Source of the DNA: Planctomycetaceae bacterium
Lineage (GTDB): Bacteria > Planctomycetota > Planctomycetia > Pirellulales > Pirellulaceae
DNA length: 64,000 nt
Reading direction: 5' to 3'
Assembly: GCA_020638995.1 (NCBI GenBank)
Contig: JACKHM010000002.1
Coordinates: 1,550,001-1,614,000 of the forward strand
The first letter of the stretch is position 1. Each line of letters opens with the position of its first letter. Below, piece after piece: positions 1 through 9,488 of the stretch. The notes below the pieces were generated by a model. The model saw nothing but the letters and a program-made list of their open reading frames with translations, made no database searches and was not told the DNA's origin. A program made the translations under genes and the position numbers.

Positions 1-744
1 GACATTTGGATCGGGGCTCACCAGTTGCTCGTCCTTGCCTTTGTACTCGATGCGAAACAGCAGGTCCTTGATGATGTTCAACCGAGCTACCTTCTTGTCG
101 TTGGCGCGGACAACATTCCAAGGTGCGCTGAGATGATGCGTCCGTGAGAACATGATGTTTCTCGCCTTGCTGTATTCGTCCCAGTGCTCTTGCGCGACCG
201 AGTCGATAGGGCTGATCTTCCATTGCTTCAGCGGGTCGCGCCGACGGGCTTTTAACCGACGCTTCTGCTCTTCGCGATCGATATCCAAATAGTACTTAAA
301 CAGCTTGATTCCGGAGCGAACCAACAACTGCTCATAACTGCCTACCGTTTCCAAAAACTCGTAGTACTGCGCGTCAGAACAGAAACTCATTACGCGTTCC
401 ACTCCTGCGCGGTTGTACCAACTGCGGTTGAACAGCACCATTTCCTGAGCCGCCGGCAGATGCGGTGTATATCGTTGAAAATACCATTCGGTGCGGTCCC
501 GGTCCGAGGGTTTGCCGAGCGCGACGACACGCGTCTCGCGTGGGCTCAGATGTTGGACGATGCGCTTAATCACTCCGTCCTTTCCCGCCGAGTCACGGCC
601 TTCCAACAGGACCAGGATCTTGGAGTCGGACTTGATGATCTGATTCTGAAGCTTGACAAGTTCGATCTGCAACAAGTGCAAGGTCTGTTTGTAACCTTCT
701 TGGTGATCCTTGGCTTTCTTTTTTTTCAATCGACAGTATCCCAT
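1..744 (-). CDS. ppk2: Polyphosphate kinase 2 (PPK2), 3' end off the window
   Basis: PPK2 enzymes transfer phosphate between inorganic polyphosphate and nucleotides in the cytoplasm. My translation of the reverse strand gives 248 codons from the ATG at 744 with no stop before the window edge. A Walker A-like motif GRDSAGKDG lies near residue 45. The family block NRSWYNRAGVE follows, then basic lid-type residues (RRLKARRRDPLKQWK) and the C-terminal APWNVVRANDKK block. PPK2 is usually about 260-300 aa, so only the last few tens of residues are missing. It lies 36 bp downstream of the secreted helical protein on the same strand, and two genes from zwf and a ROK glucokinase, which suggests polyphosphate-linked glucose metabolism. 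The family assignment is firm; the preferred direction (polyP synthesis or use) cannot be read from the sequence. Confidence 0.93.
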   Translation of the reverse strand, partial: MGYCRLKKKKAKDHQEGYKQTLHLLQIELVKLQNQIIKSDSKILVLLEGRDSAGKDGVIKRIVQHLSPRETRVVALGKPSDRDRTEWYFQRYTPHLPAAQEMVLFNRSWYNRAGVERVMSFCSDAQYYEFLETVGSYEQLLVRSGIKLFKYYLDIDREEQKRRLKARRRDPLKQWKISPIDSVAQEHWDEYSKARNIMFSRTHHLSAPWNVVRANDKKVARLNIIKDLLFRIEYKGKDEQLVSPDPNV

Positions 745-780
745 TCATGGAGCGTGTTGATAGCCGGCGTCTGGCTTGCC

Positions 781-1488
781 CTACCTACCCGACTTGGTGT
801 GTCGATGAGGTGAGTTGACGATCATACCCAGCTTTTCGAGTTCCGCACCGATGTCATCCATGACTCCTTCGACGTCGCGAACTACGAATCCCGCGCCGTT
901 GACTAGTTCGCCACTGGTCGCGTAAGCCGACTCGACAATTCGATTTGCACTTGCCTCCAATTCGTGTCCCATCCACCGGGCTGTGTTTTCGGCGTGAGTG
1001 ACTGCGGTATCGAGATAGGTCCCGGCGATTTTATAGTCTCTGCGATCCAAGGCCTCTTTTGCCTTGAGGTGTTGGTACGCAGCAAGTGCGTACTCGGCGC
1101 GAGCGAAAGCGTCTTCCAGCTCCCTTCGAGACGCCACGACTCCCGACTTTATACCGGCCGTCAACCGGTCCACTTCCGCCGCCGATGCCTCAAGGGCGGA
1201 CTTGGTTTCCTTGTCTGCATGACTAGCCGCTCCGTGCAGATAGGCACCTGCCCTATGCAGTTGGTCGGCAGCCATCTCGTATTTCCTCCGCAGGAAGTTC
1301 TCATCAGCCTGCTTCATTAACCGACTGGGCTCGTCCGCCAACCGCAGCCAAACTTCCTCGTGCATCGACACCTTCCGCTCGCTGGCCGCAGGTAAGCCGC
1401 TAGATTCTATTGTCGGGGAATTCTGCTGCGCTGTAGCATATGGTCTCGCAGCCAAGACCAAAAGCACGGTAGTGAGCGATCGCATCAT
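781..1488 (-). CDS. Secreted helical-repeat protein of unknown function
   Basis: About 235 aa. I chose the ATG at 1488 (with a second ATG at 1485) because AAGGAG sits about 9 bases upstream and the protein then begins with a Sec signal peptide (MMRSLTTVLLVLAARPYATA). An in-frame start 60 codons further upstream has no such support. The mature part is predicted almost wholly helical with repeated alanine-rich units (LKAKEALDRRDYKIAGTYLD, RRKYEMAADQLHRAGAYL), as in periplasmic YfdX-like or TPR-like proteins. I do not recognise a catalytic motif. It lies just upstream of ppk2 in the same orientation and may be co-transcribed with it. A periplasmic stress or scaffold role is possible but unproven. 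Confidence 0.7.
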   Translation of the reverse strand: MMRSLTTVLLVLAARPYATAQQNSPTIESSGLPAASERKVSMHEEVWLRLADEPSRLMKQADENFLRRKYEMAADQLHRAGAYLHGAASHADKETKSALEASAAEVDRLTAGIKSGVVASRRELEDAFARAEYALAAYQHLKAKEALDRRDYKIAGTYLDTAVTHAENTARWMGHELEASANRIVESAYATSGELVNGAGFVVRDVEGVMDDIGAELEKLGMIVNSPHRHTKSGR

Positions 1489-1898
1489 CGTAGGAAGCTC
1501 CTTGAGTGAGTCGCCATTGAAACGCCACATCTCCACGTCTACCAGGAACGCGTTTCTCAGAGCGGCGATTGCGGCATGCCTAAAGCAATTGATATGCCAA
1601 GAGAGCCGGCCCCGATTGATAGGTATGGAGATCGCAACTGGATGGCCAGTGTCACTGGGCCACTCCATTCGCTGGAAATCCGATTGAAGAATGTGGAACG
1701 TGGCTAGAAACTAGTCGGCGCCTGACAAATGCGAGCGCACACGGGCCGAGTAGATCGCCGATGGCGAGAGCCAAGCCGCGCGTACGCTTGCGACCTGTCG
1801 CGAAGCCCGTTCGTACTTTTGATGTATGTCTTGCTCAAGCGTAACGAGTCGTCACGATGCAGTTCTGCGTTTACTGAATGTAGGGCTGACGCACTGGA

Positions 1899-2201
1899 GT
1901 GACCTTGTCAAACGAATCGCGAAAACGCCCCGCACCGACGGAACTGAGGTCTGCACCACATCCAAGTCCACTCTCGCTGGTGACTTTGACGGCTCGGGGA
2001 GGGTCTATGGAGATATCGGCACCAGTCCGCTCTACGCTTTGCGCAAATGCTTTCTCGGTGCAGCTTTCTCGCCAGTCGCGATTCTCTGTCTGGCACAAGC
2101 GACTGTTCGCGTGGATGATGCGGAATTCGCACGACGCCAGTGCGTACTTCAGCATCCCACCGGACCAAGTCGTAGAAATGGGACAGCGTTTGGAGGTGTG
2201 A
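1899..2201 (+). pseudogene. kup: Remnant of Kup-type potassium transporter
   Basis: Two pieces of a Kup (KUP/HAK low-affinity K+ transporter, normally about 630 aa) survive in different frames. The first frame reads GRVYGDIGTSPLYALRKCF at about 1996-2053; this is the signature of the first transmembrane segment, VYGDIGTSPLYAL. The second frame ends, at about 2076-2201, with KRLFAWMMRNSHDASAYF followed by SIPPDQVVEMGQRLEV and a stop, which is the canonical Kup C-terminus (RN..A..YF.IP...VVE.G). Roughly 550 codons of the membrane domain between the pieces are missing, and the reading frame shifts near 1990. The gene cannot make a transporter. The call rests on two independent family motifs in the correct order. 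Confidence 0.85.
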
Positions 2202-2262
2202 GCGAGGCAGATCTGGAACAGGAAGGTGCTCACATCATTGCCAATGCAATCCGAACAAGGTG

Positions 2263-3795
2263 CTACCCATTCGGATTCCGCCACCGTCGGCCGTCCTTTG
2301 CCAGTAACTCGTCCGCTTCATGCGGCCCCCACGACCCTGCCACATAATTTGGGAACTTACGAGCCGGCAGGTTCGACCAAACATCCAGAATCGGCGTGAT
2401 CGCTCGCCAGCCAGCCTCCACGAAGTCGGCCCGTTGGAACAGGGTTTGGTCGCCTGTCATGCAATCGTACAGCAGCGTCTCGTAGCCGATGAATTGCGTC
2501 TGGCCGAAATAGTCGGCATAGCTAAAGTCCATCTTCACTGTGTCCGTGTTCACGGTGATGCCGGGACGTTTGGCTTCGAACGACAAGGAGATGCCTTCAT
2601 TGGGCTGGATGCGGATCAGCAAACTATTGGGCTGCATCTGTTCGACCGCCGTTTCGCGAAACGGCATAAACGGCGCGAGCTTAAACTGGATTGCAACTTC
2701 GCTGACGCGTTGTGGCATCGCCTTGCCTGTGCGGATGTAGAACGGCACGTCGGCCCAACGCCAATTGTCGATGGCGACTTTGAAGGCCGCAAAGGTCTCG
2801 GTGTTGGAGTCGGGTGCGACGTTGGGCGACTTGCGATAAGCAGCAAACGACTGATCAGCAACTTGCCCCGCGTCGTATTGGCCGCGCACGGCAGCCGACA
2901 ACACGTCCTCTTCGTCCAGCGGCCGGATCGCTTTCAGCAGTTTGACTTTTTCGTCACGAACGGCATCCGCCTCAAATGATCCGGGCGACTCCATTGCGAC
3001 CAGCGACAAGATCTGAAGCAAGTGGTTGGGCACCATATCGCGCAGCGCGCCCGCGTGGTCATAGTACGCGCCGCGATGTTCGACGCCGATCGTTTCCGCA
3101 ACGGTAATCTGCACGTGGTCGATGTAACGGCGGTTCCAAATCGGCTCGAAGATCCCATTGGCAAAGCGAAACACGAGGATGTTCTGAACCGTTTCTTTGC
3201 CGAGGTAATGGTCGATCCGATAGATCTGTCGCTCATGAAGCTTCGAGATGATGTCCAGATTCAGCGCCCGCGCTGAATCGAAATCGTGCCCGAATGGTTT
3301 CTCGATCACGACGCGACGCCAGTTCTCTGAGGAATCGCCCTCGTGAGACAAGCCAGATGCGGCCAGTTGCCCAATGATGGGAGCGAACAACATTGGTGGT
3401 GTGGCCAAGTAAAAGAGACGATTTCCTTCCGTGCCGAGATCGCGGTCGATTTGCTCCAGCAGCACTCCAAGTTGTTGATAAGTTGCCGCATCGCCAAAAT
3501 CGCCAGAAGCATAGAACAGCCGACCATCGAATGCCCGCGACCAAACGGCATCGTCGATCTCTCGACCAGAGGTTTCCTTAACATCCGCCTTCAGCTTTTC
3601 CGCGAACTGTTCAGCGGTCATGGAATCGATGGCGACCCCCACGACAGCAAATTTGTCTGGCAATAGCTCAGCCGTGGCCAGATTGTACACGGCGGGCATC
3701 AGCAACCGCTTCGTCAAATCACCTGTTGCCCCGAAAATGACTATCACGCAGGGTCCTGGAAGCGGAACGACGGGAACAGTCTCGCTTGTACTCAC
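2263..3795 (-). CDS. zwf: Glucose-6-phosphate 1-dehydrogenase
   Basis: It oxidises glucose 6-phosphate with NADP+ to 6-phosphogluconolactone, the first step of the oxidative pentose phosphate pathway in the cytoplasm. The protein is 510 aa, normal for the family. The Rossmann motif GATGDLTKR is at residues 22-30 and the active-site block RIDHYLGKE at about 192-200. The GTG start at 3795 is preceded by AAGGAGGAGAA and overlaps the stop of the upstream ROK glucokinase by four bases (GTGA), so the pair is translationally coupled and the kinase would supply the substrate. The 3' end is convergent with the dead kup remnant. The gene looks intact. Confidence 0.97.
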   Translation of the reverse strand: MSTSETVPVVPLPGPCVIVIFGATGDLTKRLLMPAVYNLATAELLPDKFAVVGVAIDSMTAEQFAEKLKADVKETSGREIDDAVWSRAFDGRLFYASGDFGDAATYQQLGVLLEQIDRDLGTEGNRLFYLATPPMLFAPIIGQLAASGLSHEGDSSENWRRVVIEKPFGHDFDSARALNLDIISKLHERQIYRIDHYLGKETVQNILVFRFANGIFEPIWNRRYIDHVQITVAETIGVEHRGAYYDHAGALRDMVPNHLLQILSLVAMESPGSFEADAVRDEKVKLLKAIRPLDEEDVLSAAVRGQYDAGQVADQSFAAYRKSPNVAPDSNTETFAAFKVAIDNWRWADVPFYIRTGKAMPQRVSEVAIQFKLAPFMPFRETAVEQMQPNSLLIRIQPNEGISLSFEAKRPGITVNTDTVKMDFSYADYFGQTQFIGYETLLYDCMTGDQTLFQRADFVEAGWRAITPILDVWSNLPARKFPNYVAGSWGPHEADELLAKDGRRWRNPNG

Positions 3796-4488
3796 TTCTC
3801 CTCCTTATCGCGTGGAGAAACACCATAGGTGTAACTTGTTTCCAACTTGTCGTCCCACACTCGATAACCGCCACGAAAGGCATTGGCATTTGCACAAACG
3901 GGACAGTCGGCAGGCAACTCTCTGAGCCGCGTGGCGTTGCCATCACCAACGACTACGTAATCAACTTCCAAATCTGCTTTCAGTCGCTCGATGACATCGC
4001 AGACTGCCTGTCGCCACTTCTTCTTGCCGAGCCGTTTCAATCCGCGAATTCCGACGCAATCTTCGAACGTCTTGCCTTTCTTGTACGGCAAGTGAGCCAG
4101 TTCCAGCGGCTCCAGGATTCCGTCCACGATCATGGCGGCCCGCAGTCCCCAAGCCGAGAAACAACATTCGGCCACCTTCATAATCGCCGAGCGTCTGCAT
4201 GACCGCATCGTTGCCCAACTTCGTGGGTTTGCCGAAGGCCGCCGCGAAGCCAAATTCCACCCAACCACCTCCCAAATTGTGCGGCTCGTGAATCACCGGT
4301 GCTGGCGCGCCGACCGTGACTGCATCGTATGACCAATCGGTCGTCCGCGCCTTCACGTGTTCGACCATCTGCGGTGCCGAAAGTGTGCTCCCGGATGAGA
4401 AATCCCTCTGCTCGTCTCGGGTAGAAATCTCGAACGTGACGGCCGTACCACCGACGTCGATTGACAATATATCATATCCACGTGGCAT
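3792..4488 (-). pseudogene. ROK-family (polyphosphate-)glucokinase, frameshifted
   Basis: It would phosphorylate glucose to glucose 6-phosphate with polyphosphate or ATP. The N-terminal frame gives YDILSIDVGGTAVTFEIS (phosphate-binding loop), VTVGAPAPV and KLGNDA, and reaches FLGLGTA. The conserved continuation is in another frame: AAMIVDGILEPLELAHLPY, then KKGKTFEDCVG and KRLGKKKW to the stop. The break is at about 4135-4145, where the usual GLGTGLGAA segment is shortened, so a few bases have been lost. The start is ATG 4488 next to AGGAGG, or GTG 4503. The 3' end overlaps zwf by four bases. The ppk2 neighbour favours a polyphosphate-dependent enzyme. Recent inactivation, a sequencing error or programmed slippage are all possible. 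Confidence 0.8.
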
Positions 4489-4643
4489 CCTCCTGGCCTT
4501 CACTCGTTCGCTTCAGCGTTCTGGTCAGTCTTGGTGACGTTAAATATAACAACCAATCGTTCGTTGCGTGTTAGGCCAGGTGCCGCCCCTTCGTTAACTT
4601 CCGTGAAACAAGTCGACGCCCGGGACAGCGAGGCCAGAACTTC

Positions 4644-7196
4644 ATGAAGAAACCGCTTGCGACTTTGGCCGGCCCCGTGTTCGTCCTCGTCGTGTTTCTG
4701 GGTTCCTTATGGCTGCTGCACAACGAACTGCGGCACTATCACCTGCAAGACTTCCTCAAAGCGCTCGCAGCGATTCCGACCAGGACATTCTGGCTGGCGA
4801 TCGGTTTGACGGTATTCAACTATGTCGTTCTGGTGGGTTATGACTGGCTGGCGATTCGCTACATTCATCACCCCATGAAGTTGTGGCGGGTCGCCTTGGC
4901 CTCCTTCCTGGGATACGCCGTTGGCAACAACTTCGGCACGCTGCTGGGGGGTTCGACGATTCGTTTCCGACTCTACACGTCATGGGGACTCTCGGCGGTC
5001 GAGATTGTGAAGTTGGTCTTTATCCTGAGCGCGACGTTTTGGATTGGCTTGTTCGCGCTGTCGAGCGTTGTTTTTCTCGTCGATCCGTTGATCATTCCCA
5101 ACCGGCTGCATTTGCCAGTCACGTCGACGCGACCGCTGGGCATTGCCTTGGGAATACTAGCGCTGGCGTATCTTGTGATGTGCGCATTGCGACGCCAGCC
5201 AGTGGGGATCTGGAAGTGGGAGTTTCCGTTGCCGTCGGCTACGTTGTCGGTGATGCAGTACGGCATCGCCACGATTGATTTGATGGTCGCGGCCGGTGTG
5301 CTGTATGTCTTGCTACCAACCTCCATGGATGTATCGTACTTTCACCTCTTGTCGATCTATTTGCTCGCGATCGTCGCCGCGCTACTCACGCAAGTCCCGG
5401 GCGGGTTGGGAGTGCTGGAACTCGTGACGCTCGTCCTGCTGAATCCTTCTGACCCGCACGAGGTCGTCGGCTCGTTACTCGCCTATCGCATGATCTACTA
5501 CTTGATGCCGCTAAAGATCGGGCTGCTCGTATTAGGCGGGAACGAGATCGTGGCACATCGACAGCGCGCCAAGACGGCGATGCGAGTCGCTACGAAGTGG
5601 ACGCAGGTCATTGCTCCGCGCCTGCTGGTGTTCACTGTCTTCGCCGCCGGTGTCTTGCTGCTGCTCTCAGGGGCGACTCCAGCAGTTCATGGCCGCATGG
5701 AGTTGCTGCGACGATCCCTTCCGCTGCCACTGATCGAACTTTCACACTTTCTGGGCAGCGTCATCGGCATCTTGCTGATCGTGCTGGCACGAAGTCTGCA
5801 ACGTCGCATTGAAACGGCGTATTGGTTGACGATCACCATGCTGAGTGCGGGAGTGGTGTTTTCGTTGCTCAAGGGGATCGATTACGAGGAAGCCATCATT
5901 CTGGGTGTTATGCTGACGGTCATGATTCCGTGCCGTCGTCATTTCTTTCGCAAGGGAGCGTTGTTCTCGGACCGCTTTTCGCCTGGCTGGTTCGCCACCA
6001 TCGGCGTCGCGTTTGGCGCGGCGGGCTGGCTGATGCTGTTCGCCTATAAGCACGTCGAGTACTCGGATGACCTATGGTGGCGATTCGCGTTTGACGATAG
6101 TGCGCCGCGGTCGCTACGGGCCAGTGCCGGCGCCGCTCTGGTCGCGTTCACCTATTTCGCGACGAGATTGCTAAGTGCTAAACGCCGCAAACCTGAATTG
6201 CCGACCGCCGAGGAACTCCAACAAGCTCGCTCGATTGTCGCTAGTTCTCCTCGCACGTCAGCACATTTGGCGCTGCTGGGCGACAAATACTTCCTTTTCA
6301 ATTCCGAACATTCTGCGTTTGTGATGTTTGGCATCGAGGGCAGAAGTTGGGTGTCGATGGGTGACCCCGTCGGAGAGCGTGAAGCCGCAGACCAGTTGGC
6401 CTGGGATTTTCGCGAGTACTGCGAAGCAGGCGGACGCTGGCCGGTGTTTTATCAGGTGGATGAGGGCCGTTTGTCGGTTTACGTCGAAATGGGTCTGACG
6501 CTCTTGAAGATCGGCGAAGAGGCGCGTGTGCCGCTCGATAACTTCGGCCTCGAAGGCAGCGCACGCAAAGACTTGCGCCGTACCAGCAAGAAGCTGAAGG
6601 AAGCGGGCTGTACGTTTGAGATTATTCCAGCCAGTGTTACGCACGAGCTGCTCGCTGAGTTTAAGCAAATCTCGGATGCCTGGCTGAGTGAGAAGAACGC
6701 CGGCGAGAAAGGTTTTTCACTGGGGTTCTTCGAGCCGGAGTATATTCGTGGCTGTCCGATCGCCATAGTCCGCTGCAACGGCCAGACGATCGCGTTCGCG
6801 AACATCTGGCAAGGGGCCTCGCAGGATGAACTTTCAATGGACTTGATGCGGTACTTGCCAGACTCGCCGCACGGCGTGATGGAGTTTCTGTTTATCGAAC
6901 TGATGCTTTGGGGCAAACAGAACGGCTACCGCTGGTTCAATCTCGGCATGGCTCCGCTGGCTGGCATCGACGCCGAACCGCTTGCTCCACTGTGGAATCA
7001 AGTCGCCGCCATCACATTCCGCCACGGCGAGCACTTCTACAATTTCGAGGGTCTGCGGCAATACAAGGACAAGTTCGATCCCGTGTGGTCACCCAAGTAC
7101 ATTGCGTCCCCAGGTGGCTTAATGTTCCCCCTGATACTCACGAACGTAACGACACTGATCTCCGGTGGCTTACATAAACTGCTTGTTCGAAGGTAA
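4644..7196 (+). CDS. mprF: MprF-like phosphatidylglycerol lysyltransferase/flippase
   Basis: MprF proteins use aminoacyl-tRNA to add lysine (or alanine) to phosphatidylglycerol and flip the product, lowering the negative charge of the membrane. This protein has 850 aa, the full bifunctional length. The first about 500 residues are a string of hydrophobic helices (a lysylphosphatidylglycerol synthase TM domain with LTQVPGGLGVLE, a family motif). From about residue 540 a soluble DUF2156/GNAT-like domain begins (LGDKYFLFNSEHSAFVMF) and continues through KDLRRTSKK to WFNLGMAPLAG. A GAGG site precedes the ATG. It is divergent from the glucokinase/zwf pair. Substrate amino acid and tRNA partner cannot be told from sequence. 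Confidence 0.92.
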   Translation: MKKPLATLAGPVFVLVVFLGSLWLLHNELRHYHLQDFLKALAAIPTRTFWLAIGLTVFNYVVLVGYDWLAIRYIHHPMKLWRVALASFLGYAVGNNFGTLLGGSTIRFRLYTSWGLSAVEIVKLVFILSATFWIGLFALSSVVFLVDPLIIPNRLHLPVTSTRPLGIALGILALAYLVMCALRRQPVGIWKWEFPLPSATLSVMQYGIATIDLMVAAGVLYVLLPTSMDVSYFHLLSIYLLAIVAALLTQVPGGLGVLELVTLVLLNPSDPHEVVGSLLAYRMIYYLMPLKIGLLVLGGNEIVAHRQRAKTAMRVATKWTQVIAPRLLVFTVFAAGVLLLLSGATPAVHGRMELLRRSLPLPLIELSHFLGSVIGILLIVLARSLQRRIETAYWLTITMLSAGVVFSLLKGIDYEEAIILGVMLTVMIPCRRHFFRKGALFSDRFSPGWFATIGVAFGAAGWLMLFAYKHVEYSDDLWWRFAFDDSAPRSLRASAGAALVAFTYFATRLLSAKRRKPELPTAEELQQARSIVASSPRTSAHLALLGDKYFLFNSEHSAFVMFGIEGRSWVSMGDPVGEREAADQLAWDFREYCEAGGRWPVFYQVDEGRLSVYVEMGLTLLKIGEEARVPLDNFGLEGSARKDLRRTSKKLKEAGCTFEIIPASVTHELLAEFKQISDAWLSEKNAGEKGFSLGFFEPEYIRGCPIAIVRCNGQTIAFANIWQGASQDELSMDLMRYLPDSPHGVMEFLFIELMLWGKQNGYRWFNLGMAPLAGIDAEPLAPLWNQVAAITFRHGEHFYNFEGLRQYKDKFDPVWSPKYIASPGGLMFPLILTNVTTLISGGLHKLLVRR

Positions 7197-7538
7197 CGCA
7201 TTTCATCGGCCATGGTCTATCGAATTATCGGGTTACAGCGAGCAGGGCAAGTCACGTGTGACTTAGACGACGTGTTGCCCAATCAACTCGTCGCGCCATG
7301 AATTGCAGATCTTGGAGAAAGTGGAAAACGGTCCGCGTGAGGTCAGAATACTTCGCCGAAACAGGGCAGACTCCAGTGCTGAGTGATTTATGGCCTGGCG
7401 ACCGTTCGCGAACTCGTGTGCGACCGGTGGAAACAAAATCGTATTGGTAAGAGCGCCGGCCCGCAGACCATAGAGTATTCTAAACGCTGGTCGCTCCGTT
7501 TGAGCGAATAATGTCTGAAGTAATTGGCGAGCAACTCT
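7197..7538. other. Intergenic region, no gene seen
   Basis: 342 bases between the mprF stop and the start of the esterase operon. I see no open frame with family-like residues and no tRNA-like fold. It presumably carries the terminator of mprF and the promoter of the esterase-sulfatase operon, but I cannot place either with confidence. Confidence 0.5.
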
Positions 7539-9488
7539 ATGAAACGAATGACGTTTTTCCTAGCGTATGCGTTGCTGAGAACGCTGGACCTGTTTGCACA
7601 GGACGCTTCCGACTATCGCGTACTGCCTGCCGACTTTAACGCAGACAAAACAAATCAGATGATGCGGGCGTATCAGCGCGAGCGGGCTCATGCCGCGCTC
7701 GATGCACGCCTAGAGGAACTTGAAACGTCGCTAGAGTCGCCGGAAGCGATCACGGCGTATCAACGAAAACGACGGGAATATCTGGCGCGTGTATTTGGTC
7801 CGTTGCCGAATCGTGGTCCGCTGAACGCACAGATTACCAAAGGTGTTCGGCGGGATGGCTATACGATTGAGCACGTCCTGTTTGAGAGTCTGCCAGGGTT
7901 TCATGTCACGGCGAATCTCTACCTGCCGCCGGGCGAAGGTCCGTTTCCCGGGGTGTTGCTGCCGTGCGGACATTCGGCGAACGGAAAAGCGTACTCGAGT
8001 TATCAGAAGGCCAGCATTCTTTTGGCACAGCACGGTTTCGTCGTACTGTGTTTTGATCCGCTCGGACAGGGTGAACGTCGGCAGTTGATTGGTGAAGAGC
8101 CGCATGAGATCAGCCGACCTGGTGGTGAGCACAATCCGATTGGCGTCGCGCCGATCTTGCTCGGTCGATCGTTGGCCGCGATGATGGTTTGGGACGGCAT
8201 GCGAGGGATTGATTACCTCTGTAGTCGGCCGGAGGTCGATGCCAGGCGCATCGGTTGCACGGGGATTTCCGGCGGTGGGAACCTGACGAGTTACCTCATG
8301 TCTTTCGACGAGCGAATCTTCGCGGCCGCGCCGGGTTGTTTCATGACCACGCATCGTCGCAAGAATGAGTCCCCCGGTCCAGGCGACGCCGAGCAGAACC
8401 TGCATGCCCAGATCCGCGAAGGTTTCGATCACCCGGATTTCATTCTCGCGCGGGCGCCGAAGCCGACGTTGATCCTCGCCGCCACACACGACTACGTTCC
8501 CATCGCCGGGACGTGGGAGGCGTTCCGGCAGGCCAAGCGAGTGTATACGGTGCTCGGTCATCCGGAGCGGGTCGAGTTGCTGGAAACGAACGACAAGCAC
8601 GGGTTCACCAAACGCATGCGCGAGGGCGCAGTTCGTTTCATGGCGTGTTGGTTGCAGGATCGTCACGTGGAAGTGTTCGAAGAAGACGATGTCCCGATCC
8701 TCAGCGATGAGCAGTTGCAAGTCACGCCGCATGGTCAGGTTCGCTGGTTGCCGGGTGCGCAATCCGTATTCGATTTGTATGCTGAGTCAGAACGGAATCT
8801 CGCGGCGAAGCGTCCGCCGCTTACCGCGAATGTCGTGCGCAAGGCAACGGGGATTCGCCCCCTTACGGAACTGCCAATGCCGAACGTGGACACGGTTCAT
8901 CGCAAGAATTCGGCTATCCCGAAGCAACTGATCCTCCGCCCCGAGCCCGGCATTATCCTGCCCGCGCTACATTGGCCGGGCGGGTATCGTGAACCGATCT
9001 TGATCGCGCCAGGCGACGGGATGAATTCTGCCGTCGAGCAGGCACACCAATGGCACGCAAAGGGACATCCGGTCCTGATTCTCGAAGTGCGAGACACCGG
9101 TGAAACCAGAACCCGCGACTGGCGTTTCCCCGGCGCGGATTCGTTTATCGGCCATATGCTGAGTCGCAGTTGGCTGACGATGCGCACCGAGGATTTGCTG
9201 GTTAGTGCCCGTTGGCTGGCCGAATCGTCGCAGCGGAAACAGGCCGTCATTCATGCCACTGGCGAAACCGTGCCCGCCGCCTTGCACGCCGGATACCTGG
9301 AGCCGGATCTCATCGCCGACGTACAGACCACCGATGGGCTGACTTCGTGGCGGGAACTGATGACAAATCGCGATGCTTACAATCACATCCACCAAGCGGT
9401 CTACGGCGCACTAAGGTTCTACGATCTGCCGGACCTTCGGAGGAAGGGTACGGGGTCGAGTTCCGCAGCACCGGTGACAACGAAATGA
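7539..9488 (+). CDS. Secreted alpha/beta-hydrolase (acetyl-xylan-esterase-like)
   Basis: A 649-aa exported hydrolase. The ATG at 7539 (MKRMTFFLAYALLRTLDLFA) gives a signal peptide; a TTG five codons earlier is less likely. The N-terminal half has the large-esterase fold: CGHSANGKAY, then the nucleophile elbow GISGGG at about residue 240, an acid in THDYVP at about 316 and the catalytic His in DKHGF at about 350. The C-terminal half (about 420-640) looks like a second, degenerate hydrolase unit. It is the first gene of a run with two sulfatases and a ceramidase-like protein, and its stop overlaps the start of the first sulfatase (ATGA). Together they suggest removal of ester and sulfate groups from an external polysaccharide or glycolipid. 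The exact substrate is unknown. Confidence 0.82.
   Translation: MKRMTFFLAYALLRTLDLFAQDASDYRVLPADFNADKTNQMMRAYQRERAHAALDARLEELETSLESPEAITAYQRKRREYLARVFGPLPNRGPLNAQITKGVRRDGYTIEHVLFESLPGFHVTANLYLPPGEGPFPGVLLPCGHSANGKAYSSYQKASILLAQHGFVVLCFDPLGQGERRQLIGEEPHEISRPGGEHNPIGVAPILLGRSLAAMMVWDGMRGIDYLCSRPEVDARRIGCTGISGGGNLTSYLMSFDERIFAAAPGCFMTTHRRKNESPGPGDAEQNLHAQIREGFDHPDFILARAPKPTLILAATHDYVPIAGTWEAFRQAKRVYTVLGHPERVELLETNDKHGFTKRMREGAVRFMACWLQDRHVEVFEEDDVPILSDEQLQVTPHGQVRWLPGAQSVFDLYAESERNLAAKRPPLTANVVRKATGIRPLTELPMPNVDTVHRKNSAIPKQLILRPEPGIILPALHWPGGYREPILIAPGDGMNSAVEQAHQWHAKGHPVLILEVRDTGETRTRDWRFPGADSFIGHMLSRSWLTMRTEDLLVSARWLAESSQRKQAVIHATGETVPAALHAGYLEPDLIADVQTTDGLTSWRELMTNRDAYNHIHQAVYGALRFYDLPDLRRKGTGSSSAAPVTTK

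Noticed and set aside
7731..8762. 343-codon minus-strand frame in the esterase gene
   Set aside because: Antisense shadow rich in Arg and Thr; the esterase has a complete catalytic triad on the plus strand.
9212..9484. In-frame N-terminal extension of the first sulfatase
   Set aside because: Overlaps the esterase coding region; the signal peptide begins at the ATG overlapping the esterase stop.
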